From the NCBI RefSeq assembly GCF_004798865.1, contig NW_025336587.1, positions 684,734 through 748,733 of the forward strand: DNA of 64,000 nucleotides. The letters run 5' to 3'. Source of the stretch: Varanus komodoensis (Eukaryota > Chordata > Lepidosauria > Squamata > Varanidae). Numbering within the stretch: position 1 is the first letter of the stretch; each line of letters begins with the position of its first letter. Positions 10,425 to 20,289 of the stretch are shown here, piece after piece. A program made the translations under genes and the position numbers. The notes below the pieces were generated by a model that saw nothing but the letters and a program-made list of their open reading frames with translations, ran no database searches and was not told the origin of the DNA.

Positions 10425-10620
10425 GATTGTGGGAGCCACAAAGCTCGGATCATCTGCTTTAATCTGGCCTCAGCGAGGTGGGATTCGGCCAAGCTAGCCT
10501 TCTCGATTCTCTGTATTACTGAAGCAGATTGAGAGACTTAACCAGGACAGCCGTAATACATGGCATCGCGATATTGCGTGTGCGTGAGGAATTGCTCCTA
10601 AATCGCCAGGAGCGGAGCTG
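10425..10620. promoter_or_regulatory. Candidate conserved non-coding element
   Basis: Unique sequence of even composition around 10440-10600, with intact CpGs ('catcgcgatattgcgtgtg' near 10562) and palindromes such as 'tcgcga'. It ends at a poly-G tract (10624-10634). The call is by appearance only. Confidence 0.25.
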
Positions 10621-10844
10621 GCCGGGGGGGGGGGGTCCCATCCTCTGCGCAATGGGGTGTCTGTCCATGAACGTGCATCTGTGGATCTGGGGCAAAAATA
10701 TCCCTAGATTTCAGCCTCCACGTGATTTTCTGTATTTGATTTGGTTGGTCTGGCCACGTCTCTCCCTGCTGGGGCCAGGCACCGAAATATATTGCTTTCT
10801 CGATGTGTGTGTATGTGCACGCGCACATGTGTGCAGGTTGAGAG

Positions 10845-11010
10845 GCAGTATTTCTTAATGGTTAGGGCATTAGATTGGCATTTGGGGGTTTCAGGTTCAA
10901 GCGCCCACTCCTTTCTGAAGTTCATCAGCTGACTTTGGGCAAGTTCCCAGTTCTTGGGCTAATCTCCCTCACAGGGTTGTTGTAAGGATAAAAGACCCTT
11001 AAGGTGCCCT
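10845..11010 (+). repeat. tRNA-type SINE copy
   Basis: The head 'cttaatggttagggcattag' and 'tttcaggttcaagcgccc' are followed by 'gctgactttgggcaagttcc' and 'ctccctcacagggttgttg'. This is the same family and orientation as 8208-8441, 3'-truncated and diverged. Confidence 0.75.
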
Positions 11011-11408
11011 GGGTTCCTCACATGAGGCACAAAAGCAGCAGAATACGAATGCAGAGTAAGAGCCAGATAAAAAGCCACTGAGGGAGGCGATTGCTGAAAG
11101 CTGTACAGCCTGAAAACAATGTGAACAAAAGCCTTGGAACAGTAAAAGCATTTGAAAAGGCCAAATGGAAAGGAAGCTCTGCCCCCTTTCTAAAGGGCAA
11201 GGGAGCAGGGCCTGACCATAGTCCCGGGGCGGGCGGGCGGGGGGCGCCCAGTCCGCAGTGAGGGAGCAAGACAGGAGAAGCTGTTTCGCACCTGCCCAAC
11301 TAGTGGCTCTCTGGGACACACGGATCTCAAAAGGGCCTCTCCTGCAGATTTTAATGCGCAGGCAGCTGCATCCCAAAAGAAGAGATCCCGTCTGGCCCTA
11401 AGCTTTTT
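11011..11408. other. Unassigned sequence
   Basis: No exon or repeat recognised. A G/C-rich stretch with GGGCGGGC repeats lies at 11225-11245. Minus-strand frames here are shadows. Confidence 0.4.
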
Positions 11409-11510
11409 ATGGCATTGAGCCACCACTTTGAATTGCCCCTAGTAAGCAAGTTCCAGATCTTTCAGCATGGATATAATAGGCTCCCAGTGCTGTGCGGCAT
11501 CTCACTGGTA
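11409..11510 (+). repeat. Fragment of an old interspersed repeat
   Basis: 'ccactttgaattgccc' and 'tctttcagcatggatataat' match, from memory, the 'cactttgaattgcacctggaa' segment of a widespread squamate repeat. A larger, more decayed relative seems to lie at 36500-37160. Class is undetermined. Confidence 0.4.
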
Positions 11511-11544
11511 CTTGACGCAAGTACCAATTCAAGGCCCGGCGCTC

Positions 11545-11655
11545 GGCTGCAGGGGCCCTGCTTTGCATGCAAACCTGCCCAGTTCAGTCCTCGGCACCTC
11601 CTGGTACTGCTGCGAAAAACTGCGGTCTGAAACACCAGAGAGCCGTTAGCCATTC
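11545..11655 (+). repeat. tRNA-like SINE family 2 fragment
   Basis: 'ctgctttgcatgcaaacctg', 'cagttcagtcctcggcacc' and 'tgaaacaccagagagccg' recall the squamate repeat that reads 'gcatgcagaaggtcccaggt' followed by 'cctggagagccgctgccag'. The same family is reversed at 38612-38765. Confidence 0.5.
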
Positions 11656-12378
11656 AGGGCGGGAGAAAGCATGGGTTGATTTCTTCCTTGTCCTTCTCCC
11701 ACAGTGCTGATGGTGGCAAAAATCCCGAAGGACGAACCTTTAAAGTGAAAACATAGTTCAGACAAGCATGGGACAAAGCCCGAGAATGCCAAAAGCCTAC
11801 CAAAGACACAAGCGCACAAGCAAGAAATGGCACCCAAGTGACAGACCAACGTGCACACCTGCCTAAATGAATATACTTTGCGCACTGGGGGAAGGACAGG
11901 GGGCCCAGCCAGGGGTAGCGAGCTCTGTTGGCTCCTGGGAGGGGCCACCTTGCATCTCCAAACACCACGCCCTGATGGTGGCAGCAGTAAGAGAAGGGCC
12001 CCTTTCTGGAGTTGTGCAACCCGGTCAACTTGCATGGGAAAGGGGGAGTTTAGCTAGCCTTGTCAGGGCAGGCCCAAAACTCATTGTGCACATCTGGATG
12101 CTGTGATGGACTGCAGCTGCTCTTCTTCCCATGCTGGATGAGATTCATTTGGATGCATTTAGGGTGTGCCCAGCCCAGGTGCCTGCAACCACCCCGCCTG
12201 GACAGTCGTGGGCATCCAGTGCTGGGCAGAAGGGGTGTGGAGTTGAAGGTCAACTCCATGCTCCTTCCAGTTCCCAAACGCAGCATGTATTAGAATGCAG
12301 GGAAAGTAGTTTGAGGTATCGAGCTACAATATTTAGTGTCTCCAGGCACCTGTTGTCCACCTTACTCTGGAACATCTC
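11656..12378. other. Unassigned sequence
   Basis: No gene or clear repeat. Overlapping frames on both strands (for example 11646-12035 minus) lack recognisable domains. Confidence 0.45.
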
Positions 12379-12387
12379 TTAGATCAG

Positions 12388-12527
12388 CCTTCCCCAGCCT
12401 GGTAGCCTTCAGAGGCATTTGGACTGCAACTGCAACTCCCAGAATTCCCATCCAGTACTGCCACTGACGGGGAATTCTGGGTGCTGAAGTCCAAACATGC
12501 CTGGAAGCCACCAGGTTGGGGAAGGCA
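12388..12527. mobile_element. Fold-back MITE-like element
   Basis: The ends form a long imperfect inverted repeat: 'ccttccccagcctggtagcc' at the left answers 'ggccttccccaacctggtgg' read from the right. Inside, 'actgcaactcccagaattcc' answers 'ggggaattctgggtgctgaa'. The arms are about 60 bases around a short loop. It encodes nothing, so it would be a non-autonomous DNA element. Many partial relatives occur in this window (5200, 9525, 25712, 32275, 38045, 53213). The superfamily is not determined. Confidence 0.65.
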
Positions 12528-12536
12528 GGCCTAGAC

Positions 12537-12817
12537 CCCATCCATGAGGTCCCTGCTATGATCTTGGAGACACCACTAGCACAGATATTTCTGTGCCAGC
12601 TGTGGGGTGAAGGGGGATTGCTACTCAGTTGCTGCTTTCTCCAACCTCCAGAAAACCCTTTGGCCACCCTGGCAGGCTCTAGGATCCATAGGACTTTTTC
12701 AGTGATTCACTTTCCCCCCAAAGATATTCAAATCATCCTCTTTGGTCCTTGGAACAGTAGGAGACAGGCTGTTGCGAAACAAAATCAGCAGATGAATGAA
12801 TGCATTTGGCCACGAGT
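12537..12817. other. Unassigned flank before the BovB insertion
   Basis: No feature recognised. A plus-strand frame from 12516 reads by chance through this flank into BovB. Confidence 0.4.
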
Positions 12818-12826
12818 AACTGCAAG
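12818..12826 (+). other. Target-site duplication, left, of BovB copy 1
   Basis: The 9-base 'aactgcaag' recurs exactly at 20281-20289, immediately after the 3' 'caacaacaacaac' tail. It brackets the whole nested element. Confidence 0.8.
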
Positions 12827-13083
12827 CTCCACTGGAGAAGGAAATGGCAACCCACTCCAGTACCCGTGCCATGAAAACCCCATGGACAGTACCAAAGGGC
12901 AAAACAATACGACGCTGGAAGATGAGCCCCTCAGGTCAGGAGGTGTCCAGTGTGCTACTGGGGAAGAGCAGAGGGCTAGTATGAGTGGTGCTGGAAAGAA
13001 TGAAGCGACTGGGTCAAAGCCGAAAGGACACTCAGTTGCAGATGTATCTGGTGGTGAAAGGAGAGTCCGATGCTGCAAAGATC

Positions 13084-13888
13084 TATACTCCACAGGAACC
13101 TGGAATGTAAGATCCATGAATCAAGGCAAGCTGGATGTGGTCAAACAAGAGATGACAAGACTGAACATCGACATCTTGGGAATCGGTGAACTAAAATGGA
13201 CAGGAATGGGTGAATTTAATTCAGATGACCATCAGGTATCCTACTGTGGGCAAGAATCCCTCAGAAGAAATGGAGTAACCTTCATAGTCAATAAAAGCAG
13301 AACTGGGATACAATCTCCAAAATTACAGCAGGATCTCAGTTCAAATCCAAGGCAAACTATTCAACATCACAGTAGTTCAAGTCTGTGCCCCAGCCACTGG
13401 TGCTGAAGAGGCTGAAGTTGACGGGTTTTATGAAGGCCTACAACACCTTCTAGAAATAACACCAAAAAATGATGTCCTTATCATCATGGGGGATTGGAAT
13501 GCTAAATCAGGAAGCCAGAAAATAACCGGAAAAACAGGCAAGTTTGGCCTTGGAAGCAGGGCACAGGCTGGTAGAATTGTGTCAAGAGAATACAATGGTC
13601 AGAGCAAACACTCTTTTTCAACAACTCAAGAGACGACTCTACACATGGACATCACCAGACGGTCAACACAGAAATCAGATTGACTATGTGCTCTGCAGCC
13701 AAAGATGGGGAAACTCTATACAGTCAGTAAAAACTAGACCAGGAGCTGACTGTGGCTCAGATCATGAGCTTCTGGTTGCAAAATTTAGGCTTAAATTGAA
13801 GAAAGTAGGGAAAAGCACTAGGCCACTCAGGTATGACCTAAATCATATCCCTGATGAATATACAGTAGAGGTGACAAATAGATTTTAG
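13084..13888 (+). pseudogene. BovB copy 1 endonuclease domain remnant
   Basis: Endonuclease blocks in order are 'TGTWNVRSMNQGKLDVVK' (about 13097-13150), 'NIDILGIGELKWTGMGEF' with the catalytic Glu region (about 13165-13220), 'IIMGDWNAKSGSQ' with the GDWN active-site box (about 13480-13515), and 'CGSDHELLVAKF' with the conserved SDH box (about 13753-13790). An 11-base stretch present in copy 2 ('gagtaggaaaa') is missing near 13293 and shifts the frame; a second shift lies near 13555. The frame ends at TAG 13886-13888, the same place as in BovB copy 2, just before 'ELDLIDRVPEELW'. Confidence 0.88.
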
Positions 13889-15262
13889 GAATTAGATCTG
13901 ATAGACAGAGTGCCTGAAGAACTATGGACGAAGGTTCACAACATTGTACAAGAGGTAGCAACTAAAACCATCCAAAAGAAAAAGAAATGCAAGAAAGCAA
14001 AATGGCTGTCTGAGGAAGCTTTACAAACAGCTGAGGAAAGAAGGGAAGTGAAAGGCAAGGGAGAAAGAGAAAGATATACCCAATTGAATGCAGAATTCCA
14101 GAGAATAGCTAGAAGAGATAAGAATGCCTTCTTAAATGAACAGTGCAAAGAAATAGAAGAAAACAATAGAATAGGGAGGACCAGAGATCTCTTCAAGAAA
14201 ATTGGAGATATGAAGGGAAGATTTCATGCAAACATGGGCATGATAAAGGACCAGAATGGCAAGGACCTAACAGAGGCAGAAGAGATTAAGAAGAGGTGGT
14301 AAGATTACACAAAGGAACTATACAAGAAAGAGTTTAATGTCCCCGATAACCATGATGGGGTGGTCACTGACCTCGAGCCAGACATCCTGGAATGTGAAGC
14401 CAAATGGGCCTTAGGAAGCCTGAGCAATAACAAAGCTAGTGGAGGAGACAGTATTCCAGCTGAGCTATTCAAAATCTTAAAAAACGATGCAGTAAAAGTG
14501 CTACACTCAACATGCCAGCAAATTTGGAAAACTCAGCAGTGGCCACAGGATTGGAAAAGGTCAGTTTACATTCCAATTCCAATGAAGGGCAATGCCAAAG
14601 AATGTTCAAACCACCACATCATTGCACTTATTTCACATGCTAGCAAAGTTATGCTCCAAATTCTACAAGCCAGGCTCCAGCAGTATGTGGACCAAGAAGT
14701 ACAGGCAGGGCTTCGAAGAGGCAGAAGAACTAGAGATCAAATTGCCAACATACGCTGGATCATGGAGGAAACTAGGGAGTTCCAGAAAAACATCTACTTC
14801 TGCTTCATTGACTATGCGAAAGCCTTTGATTGTGTAGATCACAACAAATTGTGGCAAGTTCTTAAAGAGATGGGAATACCAGACCATCCTATTTGTCTCT
14901 TGAGAAACCTGTATGTGGGTCAAGAAGTAACAGTGAGAACTGGGCACGGAACCACTGATTGGTTCAAAATTGAGAAAGGAGTTCGGCAAGGCTGTATACT
15001 GTCACCCTGCCTATTTAACTTATATGCAGAGCACATCATGAGAAAGGCAGAGCTGGATGAATCACTACTTGGAATTAAGATTGCCAGGAGAAATATCAAC
15101 AACCTCAGGTATGCAGATGATACCACTCTAATGGCAGAAAGTGAAGAGGAACTAAAGAGCCTCTTGATGCGGGTGAAGGAGGAGAGTGCAAAAGTTGGCT
15201 TGAAAGTGAACATTAAGAAAACTAAGATCATGGCATCCGGTCATATCACTTCCTGGCAAATA
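13889..15262 (+). pseudogene. BovB copy 1 reverse transcriptase remnant
   Basis: After the shared stop the frame continues with 'MPEELWTKVHNIVQEVATK' (13910) and a Lys-rich linker, has a copy-specific TAA at 14300-14302, then reads through RT: 'SNNKASGGDSIPAELFKIL' (about 14420-14480), 'QQWPQDWKRSVYIPIPMK' (14535-14590), motif A 'YCFIDYAKAFDCVDHNK' (14795-14850), 'GVRQGCILSPCLFNLYAE' (14980-15030) and the catalytic 'LRYADDTTLMAESEEE' (15100-15150). Catalytic Asp residues of motif A and YADD are present. It is interrupted at 15262 by CR1. RT synthesises cDNA at the nicked target during insertion. Confidence 0.9.
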
Positions 15263-15342
15263 CATAGAAACATAGAAACAGAGCAAGTCAGACGGGGTCT
15301 CCCAGGCCATCCAGTCTGACCTCCCGCACCAGCCAGCCCTGC

Positions 15343-17219
15343 TCACGACATGCCCACCATGTGGACGTCCAGCGTATCCTTGAACACCCACACCGATGGG
15401 GCCTCAATAACCTCTCGTGGAAGCCCATTCCACACCCTCAGGGTCTTGACTGTCAGGAATTGCTTCCTGGCATCCAAATAGAACCTGGGTTCCCTGAGCT
15501 TTGCTCTGTTGGAGCGCGTCCTGCCTTCCTCTGCAGGGGAGAACAGGTCTCTCCCCACCTCCGTGTGACACCCCTCACACACCTGTATGTCGCCAACAGA
15601 TCCCCTCTGAGTCTTCTCCAGGCTGAAGAGGCCCAGTTCCCTCAGTCCCACCTCATACAGTATCCCCTGCAAAACGGCCACCAACCTTGTGGCCCTACGC
15701 TGCACTGACTCTAACCTGGCTATATCCTTTCTGTAATGAGGGGCCCAAAACTGAGCACAATATTCCAGTTGTAGGCACACCAGAGTCGTATAGAATGATA
15801 GTAAAACCTCTCTTGATCTAGAAGCCACACTTCTGGCTATGCAACCAAGGGTGGCATTCGCCCTCTTGGCCACCGCATCCCACTGCTGGCTCATGTTCAG
15901 CCTGCAGCCAACCAGCACCCCGAGGTCCCTTTCACAAGTGCTGCTCTCCAGCCACTTGTCCCCTAACCTGTACTTATGACACCCATTCCCATGCCCCAAG
16001 TGCAAGACCTTGCACTTACCCACATTGAACGCCATCCTGTTGTCTCCTGCCCACTTCCATAGTCTGTCCAGAACCTTTTGGATCTGGAGTACCTGCTCCT
16101 CAGTTGTGGGCACTGCTCCAGCTTTAGTGTCGTCTGCGAATTTGATCAGCAGACTGTTCACCCCTTCTTCCATGTCGTTAATGAAAAGATTAAACAGGAT
16201 CGCCCCCGAACAGAGCCCTGGGGGACCCTGCTTGTCACTGGCCGCCATCCCGATGATTTCCCGCTAATAGTAACTTTCTGCTTTCGGTCAGTCAACCATG
16301 CCCTAATCCACCAGACAGTGCTTTGGTGTATCCCAAAACTGCTCAGTTTCTCCACCAGGATATCATGGGGCACTTTGTCAAAGGCCTTGCTGAAATCTAG
16401 GTATACCACATGCACTGCATCCCCTCCATCCAGCCATCTTGAAACCTTGTCATAGAATTCCACAAGGTTTGTCTGGCAGGACCTGTTTTTGTGGGAGCCG
16501 TGTTGTGTGTCTGTTAGCCTCCCTTCCCTATCTAGCAACACTAGATCTCTCTTTATTATGAGCCTTTCCATTGTTTTTCCTACAATGAACGTAAGGCTAA
16601 TAGGTCTACAATTCCCCATGTCCTTTCTACTACCCTTTTTGAAATTTGGGACCACTGAAGCCACCCTCCAGTCCTCTGGAACTTCACCCATTCTCCACGA
16701 GGTCTCAAAAACGGAGGCCAGCGGGCATGAGAGAACCAACTCTCTAAGTATTCTCGGGTGTAACCCGTCAGGGCCTGGTGCCCTTGTAATATCCAATGCC
16801 CTGAGGAGCCCCTCGACTTCAAGGGGGGTGACTCTAATCTGTGCCCCTAACTCCCCAGCCTCATCTAATCTCCTATGCGGATATCCCCCGTCCTGCTTTG
16901 GGGAGAACACAGAGGCAAAACAGTCATTTAGCATCTGTGCCTGTTCCCTCATATCAGTCACTGGATCTCCTTCCTCCTTATTTAGTGGTCCCACCAATTG
17001 TCTCCCCTTCCTTTTCCTATTTACATGCTGATAGAAGCCCTTTTTGTTGCTCTTGATATTCTTGGCAAGTCTCAGCTTGTAATCAGCCTTAGCCTTGCGA
17101 AGAATCCTTCTGCAACGCGCCTCCTCCTCCCCGTATACCCTTTTGTCTATTTGCCCCAGTGCCCATTTCCTGCGGAGGTTCCTCTTTCGTCTAATCCCTC
17201 TAACCACCTCCTTTTGCAT
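15343..17219 (-). pseudogene. CR1 copy 2 ORF2, reverse transcriptase half
   Basis: Two long frames cover this part: 353 codons from 17219 and 301 codons from 16248, overlapping at a frame change near 16170-16248 around the 'QGSVRG' / 'SGAILFNLF' block. Visible blocks are the linker 'ARCRRILRKAKADYKL', 'DITRAPGPDGLHPRILREL', 'NCRPISLTFIVGKTMERLI', motif A 'HVVYLDFSKAFDKVPHD', catalytic 'LIKFADDTKAGA', then 'KCKVLHLGHGNGCHKYRLG' and the C-terminal 'TLRVWNGLPREVIEAP'. Both catalytic boxes keep their Asp residues. One frameshift therefore separates two otherwise well-preserved halves. Confidence 0.9.
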
Positions 17220-17373
17220 CCATGGCGGCCTCTCCTCCGCCTCCCCACCTTACTGACTAGAGGTATCGTCAAGGCTTGCGCCTCCAAAACCTCCATTTTG
17301 AGTGCCACCCACCCCGCCTCAACTCGCTTGCCTTCCAGTAACCCATCCCAGGAGGCTTTGCCCAGTCTGACCT

Positions 17374-18250
17374 TCAGTGGCCAAAGTTGGCCCTCTTGAA
17401 GTCCCAGCTTCTAGTGCTCGACCTGCTGCACGTCCCCAGTCCCCTGATCTCAAAGCAAAGGATGGAGTGATCACTTGCATCCAGAGCTCCCCTAATCTGT
17501 ACTTCATCTATCAGCTTCTCCCTATTGGTCAAGACCAAGTCAAGGATGTTTCCCCCCCTCGTCGCCTCTCGGACCCTCTGTGTGGAAAACCCTCCCTCTA
17601 TAGCTTCTAGGAAGTGACGTGACCTGGCTGTCACCGCTGAGTGAGTCTCCCAACTAATATCCGGGAGATTGAAGTTTCCCATAATTACTGTCTCTCCCCT
17701 GAGATATCCTTAGAATCTGGTCTGTCAGGACATCATCCAGCATCTCAAGTTGACCTGGAGGGCGATAACATACCCCCACTGTCCTGTCTCTTTCCCTGTC
17801 AAAAACCCTAAGTTTCACCCAGACTGCCTCTACCGAATCCCCATCTGCGCTGCATCCTATCTCACTGCATCCTATCCCTTCCCTGACGTATAAAGCTACG
17901 CCCCCACCCCTCTTTCCCTTCCTGTCCTTTCTAAAAAGGTGATACCCCTCTATGTTTACATTCCAGACTTGCCTTTCATCCCACCAAGTTTCTGTGATTC
18001 CCACCAGATCAGACCCTCCTCTTCCCAGGAGAGCTTCCAGCTCTTCCTGCTTGTTACCCTTGCTCCTAGCATTGGTATACGTGCACCTCAACTCCTTCCC
18101 ACCGCTTCCTTTCCTTGGAGTCCCCAGCCTCCTCCTGCCTCCCATCCTCCCTGATACCTGGCCCCTCTCTGAAGGAGTCCTGTCGGTCCCTGCAGTAACT
18201 CTGAGACCCTGCTCCCAGAGCCCTGAACCTCCCCCCCACAGTGCAGACAC
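17374..18250 (-). pseudogene. CR1 copy 2 ORF2, endonuclease half
   Basis: The upper frame (18250-17654) has 'CTYTNARSKGNKQEELEAL', 'DLVGITETWWDERQVW' with the catalytic Glu, and 'GGGVALYVREGI'. The next frame (17682-17374) has 'MGNFNLPDISW', 'LDLVLTNREKLID' and 'DASDHSILCFEI', the SDH box. The family consensus at the third box is GDFN; here the codon reads Asn instead of Asp (GNFN), which would be expected to impair cleavage. A frame change separates the two pieces just before this box. The enzyme nicks target DNA to prime reverse transcription. Confidence 0.88.
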
Positions 18251-18446
18251 GTTACTGGGGGGCCTGAACCCCCCCGCCCCCCGGGGTCACTTTAAAGTCT
18301 TCCAGACGAAGTTCACTAGAGCATCTCCAAAGGACCTTTTCCCCATCCTCATGAGGTGTAACCCGTCCATTGGCAAGAAACCGGGTGCCATGGTCAAGGA
18401 ACCCGAAGCGTTCCTTCTGGCACCACACCCTAAGCCAGTTGTTCAC

Positions 18447-19336
18447 CTAGGAGGCCCTGCCTGGCCCAAATCCCCGGACTGGTAAGATCGACGAGAAGGC
18501 CACTTGGGCCTTTAGCTCTCCGAGTTTCTTTCTCAAGGCCTTGAAGTCCCTGGTGATCCTGCCCACCCTCTGCCTGGCCACATTGTTTGTGCCCACATGG
18601 ATCACCAGGAGCGGCTGGTGACCCCCGGAGCGAACAGGACGCTCCCCTCTGTCCATCACGTGCCGGATGCGTGCGCCCGGCAGGCAGCAAACCTCCCTTG
18701 CCTCGGGGTCAGGGCAGCACACCGCCTCCTCAGTGCCCCTCAGCAGGGAGTCCCCAACAACAATCACCTGCCACCGTGTCTTCCCGGTGGTGGTGGGCGG
18801 CCATGCCCCGGCCTTCGCCTCTCCTGCAGCGGCCCCCTTGCCGCCTGACGTCCCAGGCTGGGGGTCCTGCTGGTCCCCCGAGGCCTCATCAGCCCCAGCC
18901 TCCCCAAGCGGAGAGAAGTTGCTTCCAGCTGCAGATAGGCACCAGGGAAGGAGGAGGCTGTGCTGGCCTCCTCCTCCTGTGGGTGACATGCCTCCATGTC
19001 TCTGGGGCTGCTCCTCCCGTGGCCTCTCCCTCAACCCTCTGTCCAGAGGGGGACTGCTCCCGGGGGGTCTGGAGGCCTCTCTCAGCCCTTGGGCACCTCA
19101 CCTCCTCCTCCAGGAGGGCCACCAGCTTCACCGAGGGCAAGTGTATCCGTGCCTTTCCCGGGGGAGAAGGGCGAACATGTCGCAGCACTCTCAGTGGACA
19201 GCAACACCCGTGACTCCCGCCAAGGCCACCTCCTGGCCTGCCATCGGGATCCCTTCCGAGCCTTGCCTTGGTCCCCTGCCTTGTTAGCTCTGCAGTTCCT
19301 CTCATTCACCCAGTTCTCCCACTCGCACACACACAC
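18447..19336 (-). pseudogene. CR1 copy 2 ORF1 with SGNH esterase domain
   Basis: ORF1 of CR1 is an RNA-binding/esterase protein. The frame at 19034-18447 contains 'WQVIVVGDSLLRGTEEAVC', the GDS block with the nucleophile Ser, and 'QPLLVIHVGTNNVARQ', the GxN block, about 65 residues apart, preceded by a Gly/Pro/Ala-rich stretch. An upstream frame starting at 19336 has 'MCVCEWENWVNERNCRANK', a Cys-containing start that may be a decayed zinc-knuckle-like N-terminus. A middle frame contains 'SVKLVALLEEEVRCPRAE', possibly helical. At least two frame changes separate these pieces. The esterase assignment rests on motif order only. Confidence 0.75.
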
Positions 19337-19715
19337 AAGGATAAAATAAACTTAAATTTAAATTGGAAGAAAAACAAACCAAAGCATAGCACAAAAACAA
19401 AGAAACGAACAAATAAACCTCTGTGTCTCAGGAAAGGGAGTCCCCGGACAGCCTGAACCACAGCCACAGGATGCAGACAAGCATTGACGCCAAGAGGCCA
19501 GAGCCAAAAGGGCTTGCAGTGGCCAAGCGCGGCCTTATCAGTCCCTCCGGCCGGTGGCCCCGCCCCCTGCTCCCTCCTGGTCCCTCTGGCCCCACCCCCT
19601 TCTGCTCTGCAGCTCTTGGCCCTCTGCTCCCCTGCCCAGCCCCTCCCTTGCCTTCGCCAGTCCCCTGGCCACTCAGCGCTCTCTCCCAGCCTGTGCCTCT
19701 GCTGCTCTGCTGCTC
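19337..19715 (-). other. CR1 copy 2 5' region
   Basis: Read in the sense direction, a GC-rich segment rich in GGGG and CAG (19715-19450) is followed by a T-rich tract just upstream of the ORF1 start (19440-19325; 'ttgtttttcttccaattta' in sense). CR1 5' regions act as internal promoters; no specific factor site is called. Confidence 0.55.
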
Positions 19716-20280
19716 ATGGGAACTTCAGCCAAGAAATTAAAAGACGCTTGCTCCTGGGGAGGAAAGCTATGGCAAATCTAGACAGCATAGTAAAAAGCAG
19801 AGACATCACCCTGCCAACAAGAGTGCATATAGTCAAGGCTATCGTTTTCCCAGTTGCAATGTATGGCTGTGAAAGCTGGACCATAAGGAAGGCTGAGCGC
19901 CGAAGAACAGAGGCCTTTGGATTGTGGTGCTGGAGGAGACTCCTGCAAGTCCCTTGGACCGCAAGGCGATCAAACCGGTCAGTCCTAGAGGAGATCAACC
20001 CTGACTGCTCTTTAGAAGGCCAGATCCTGAAGCCGAAGCTCAAATACTTTGGCCATCTAATGAGAAGGAAGGACTCCCTGGAGAAGAGCCTAATGCTGGG
20101 AGCAATCGATGGCAGAAGAAGAAGGGGATGGCAGAGGATGAGGTGGCTGGATGGGGTCACTGGGGCAGTGGGCCTGAGCTTGGGTGGACTCTGGGGGATG
20201 GTGGAGGACAGGAGGGCCTGGAGGAGTGTTGTCCATGAGGTTGGGATGGGTCAGACACCACCGCGACTAACAACAACAAC
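19716..20280 (+). mobile_element. BovB copy 1, 3' part after the CR1
   Basis: BovB resumes at 'atgggaacttcagccaagaa' in the ORF C-terminus: 'NFSQEIKRRLLLGRKAMAN' (19730), 'DITLPTRVHIVKAIVFPVA', 'MYGCESWTIRKAERRRTEA' (19860-19915) and 'KYFGHLMRRKDSLEKSLML' (20043-20100). The frame is open through this part. The 3' end is the RTE-typical short tandem tail 'caacaacaacaac'. The target duplication 'aactgcaag' follows. Compared with copy 2, the 60 bases between two 'gatggg' motifs (31428-31487) are absent at the junction. Confidence 0.92.
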
Positions 20281-20289
20281 AACTGCAAG
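20281..20289 (+). other. Target-site duplication, right, of BovB copy 1
   Basis: 'aactgcaag', identical to 12818-12826. It confirms that the two BovB parts and the CR1 between them form one insertion locus. Confidence 0.8.

Larger units (their letters stand above)
12827..15262 (+). mobile_element. BovB (RTE-clade LINE) copy 1, 5' part
   Basis: The sequence encodes an apurinic-type endonuclease followed by a reverse transcriptase with the wording I recall for ruminant and squamate BovB ('TRPGADCGSDHELLVAKF', 'YCFIDYAKAFDCVDHNKLW'). The copy begins at 'ctccactggagaaggaaatg', lacking roughly 125 bases present at the start of copy 2 (28854). It is cut at 15262 by CR1 copy 2 and resumes at 19716. 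It contains several frame breaks and is inactive. Confidence 0.93.
15263..19715 (-). mobile_element. CR1 LINE copy 2, nearly full length, nested in BovB
   Basis: The 3' end at 15263 carries a doubled 'catagaaa' tail. Sense order from 19715 down is: a GC-rich 5' region, a short AT-rich tract, ORF1 with an SGNH-type esterase domain, then ORF2 with endonuclease and reverse transcriptase and a short 3' UTR. At about 4.45 kb it is near the full length expected of CR1, unlike the usual 5'-truncated copies. ORFs are broken by a few frameshifts, so it is inactive though relatively young. It lies antisense to the BovB host, and 60 bases of BovB are missing at the junction. Confidence 0.93.

Noticed and set aside
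9695-10492. 265-codon minus-strand open frame
   Set aside because: It runs through C/T-rich and G/A-rich tracts, is Gly/Glu/Arg-biased in the middle, shows no domain, and overlaps equally long frames on the other strand.
12516-12826. Extension of the BovB open frame upstream of the element
   Set aside because: The frame is open by chance across the flank; the target duplication puts the element start at 12827.
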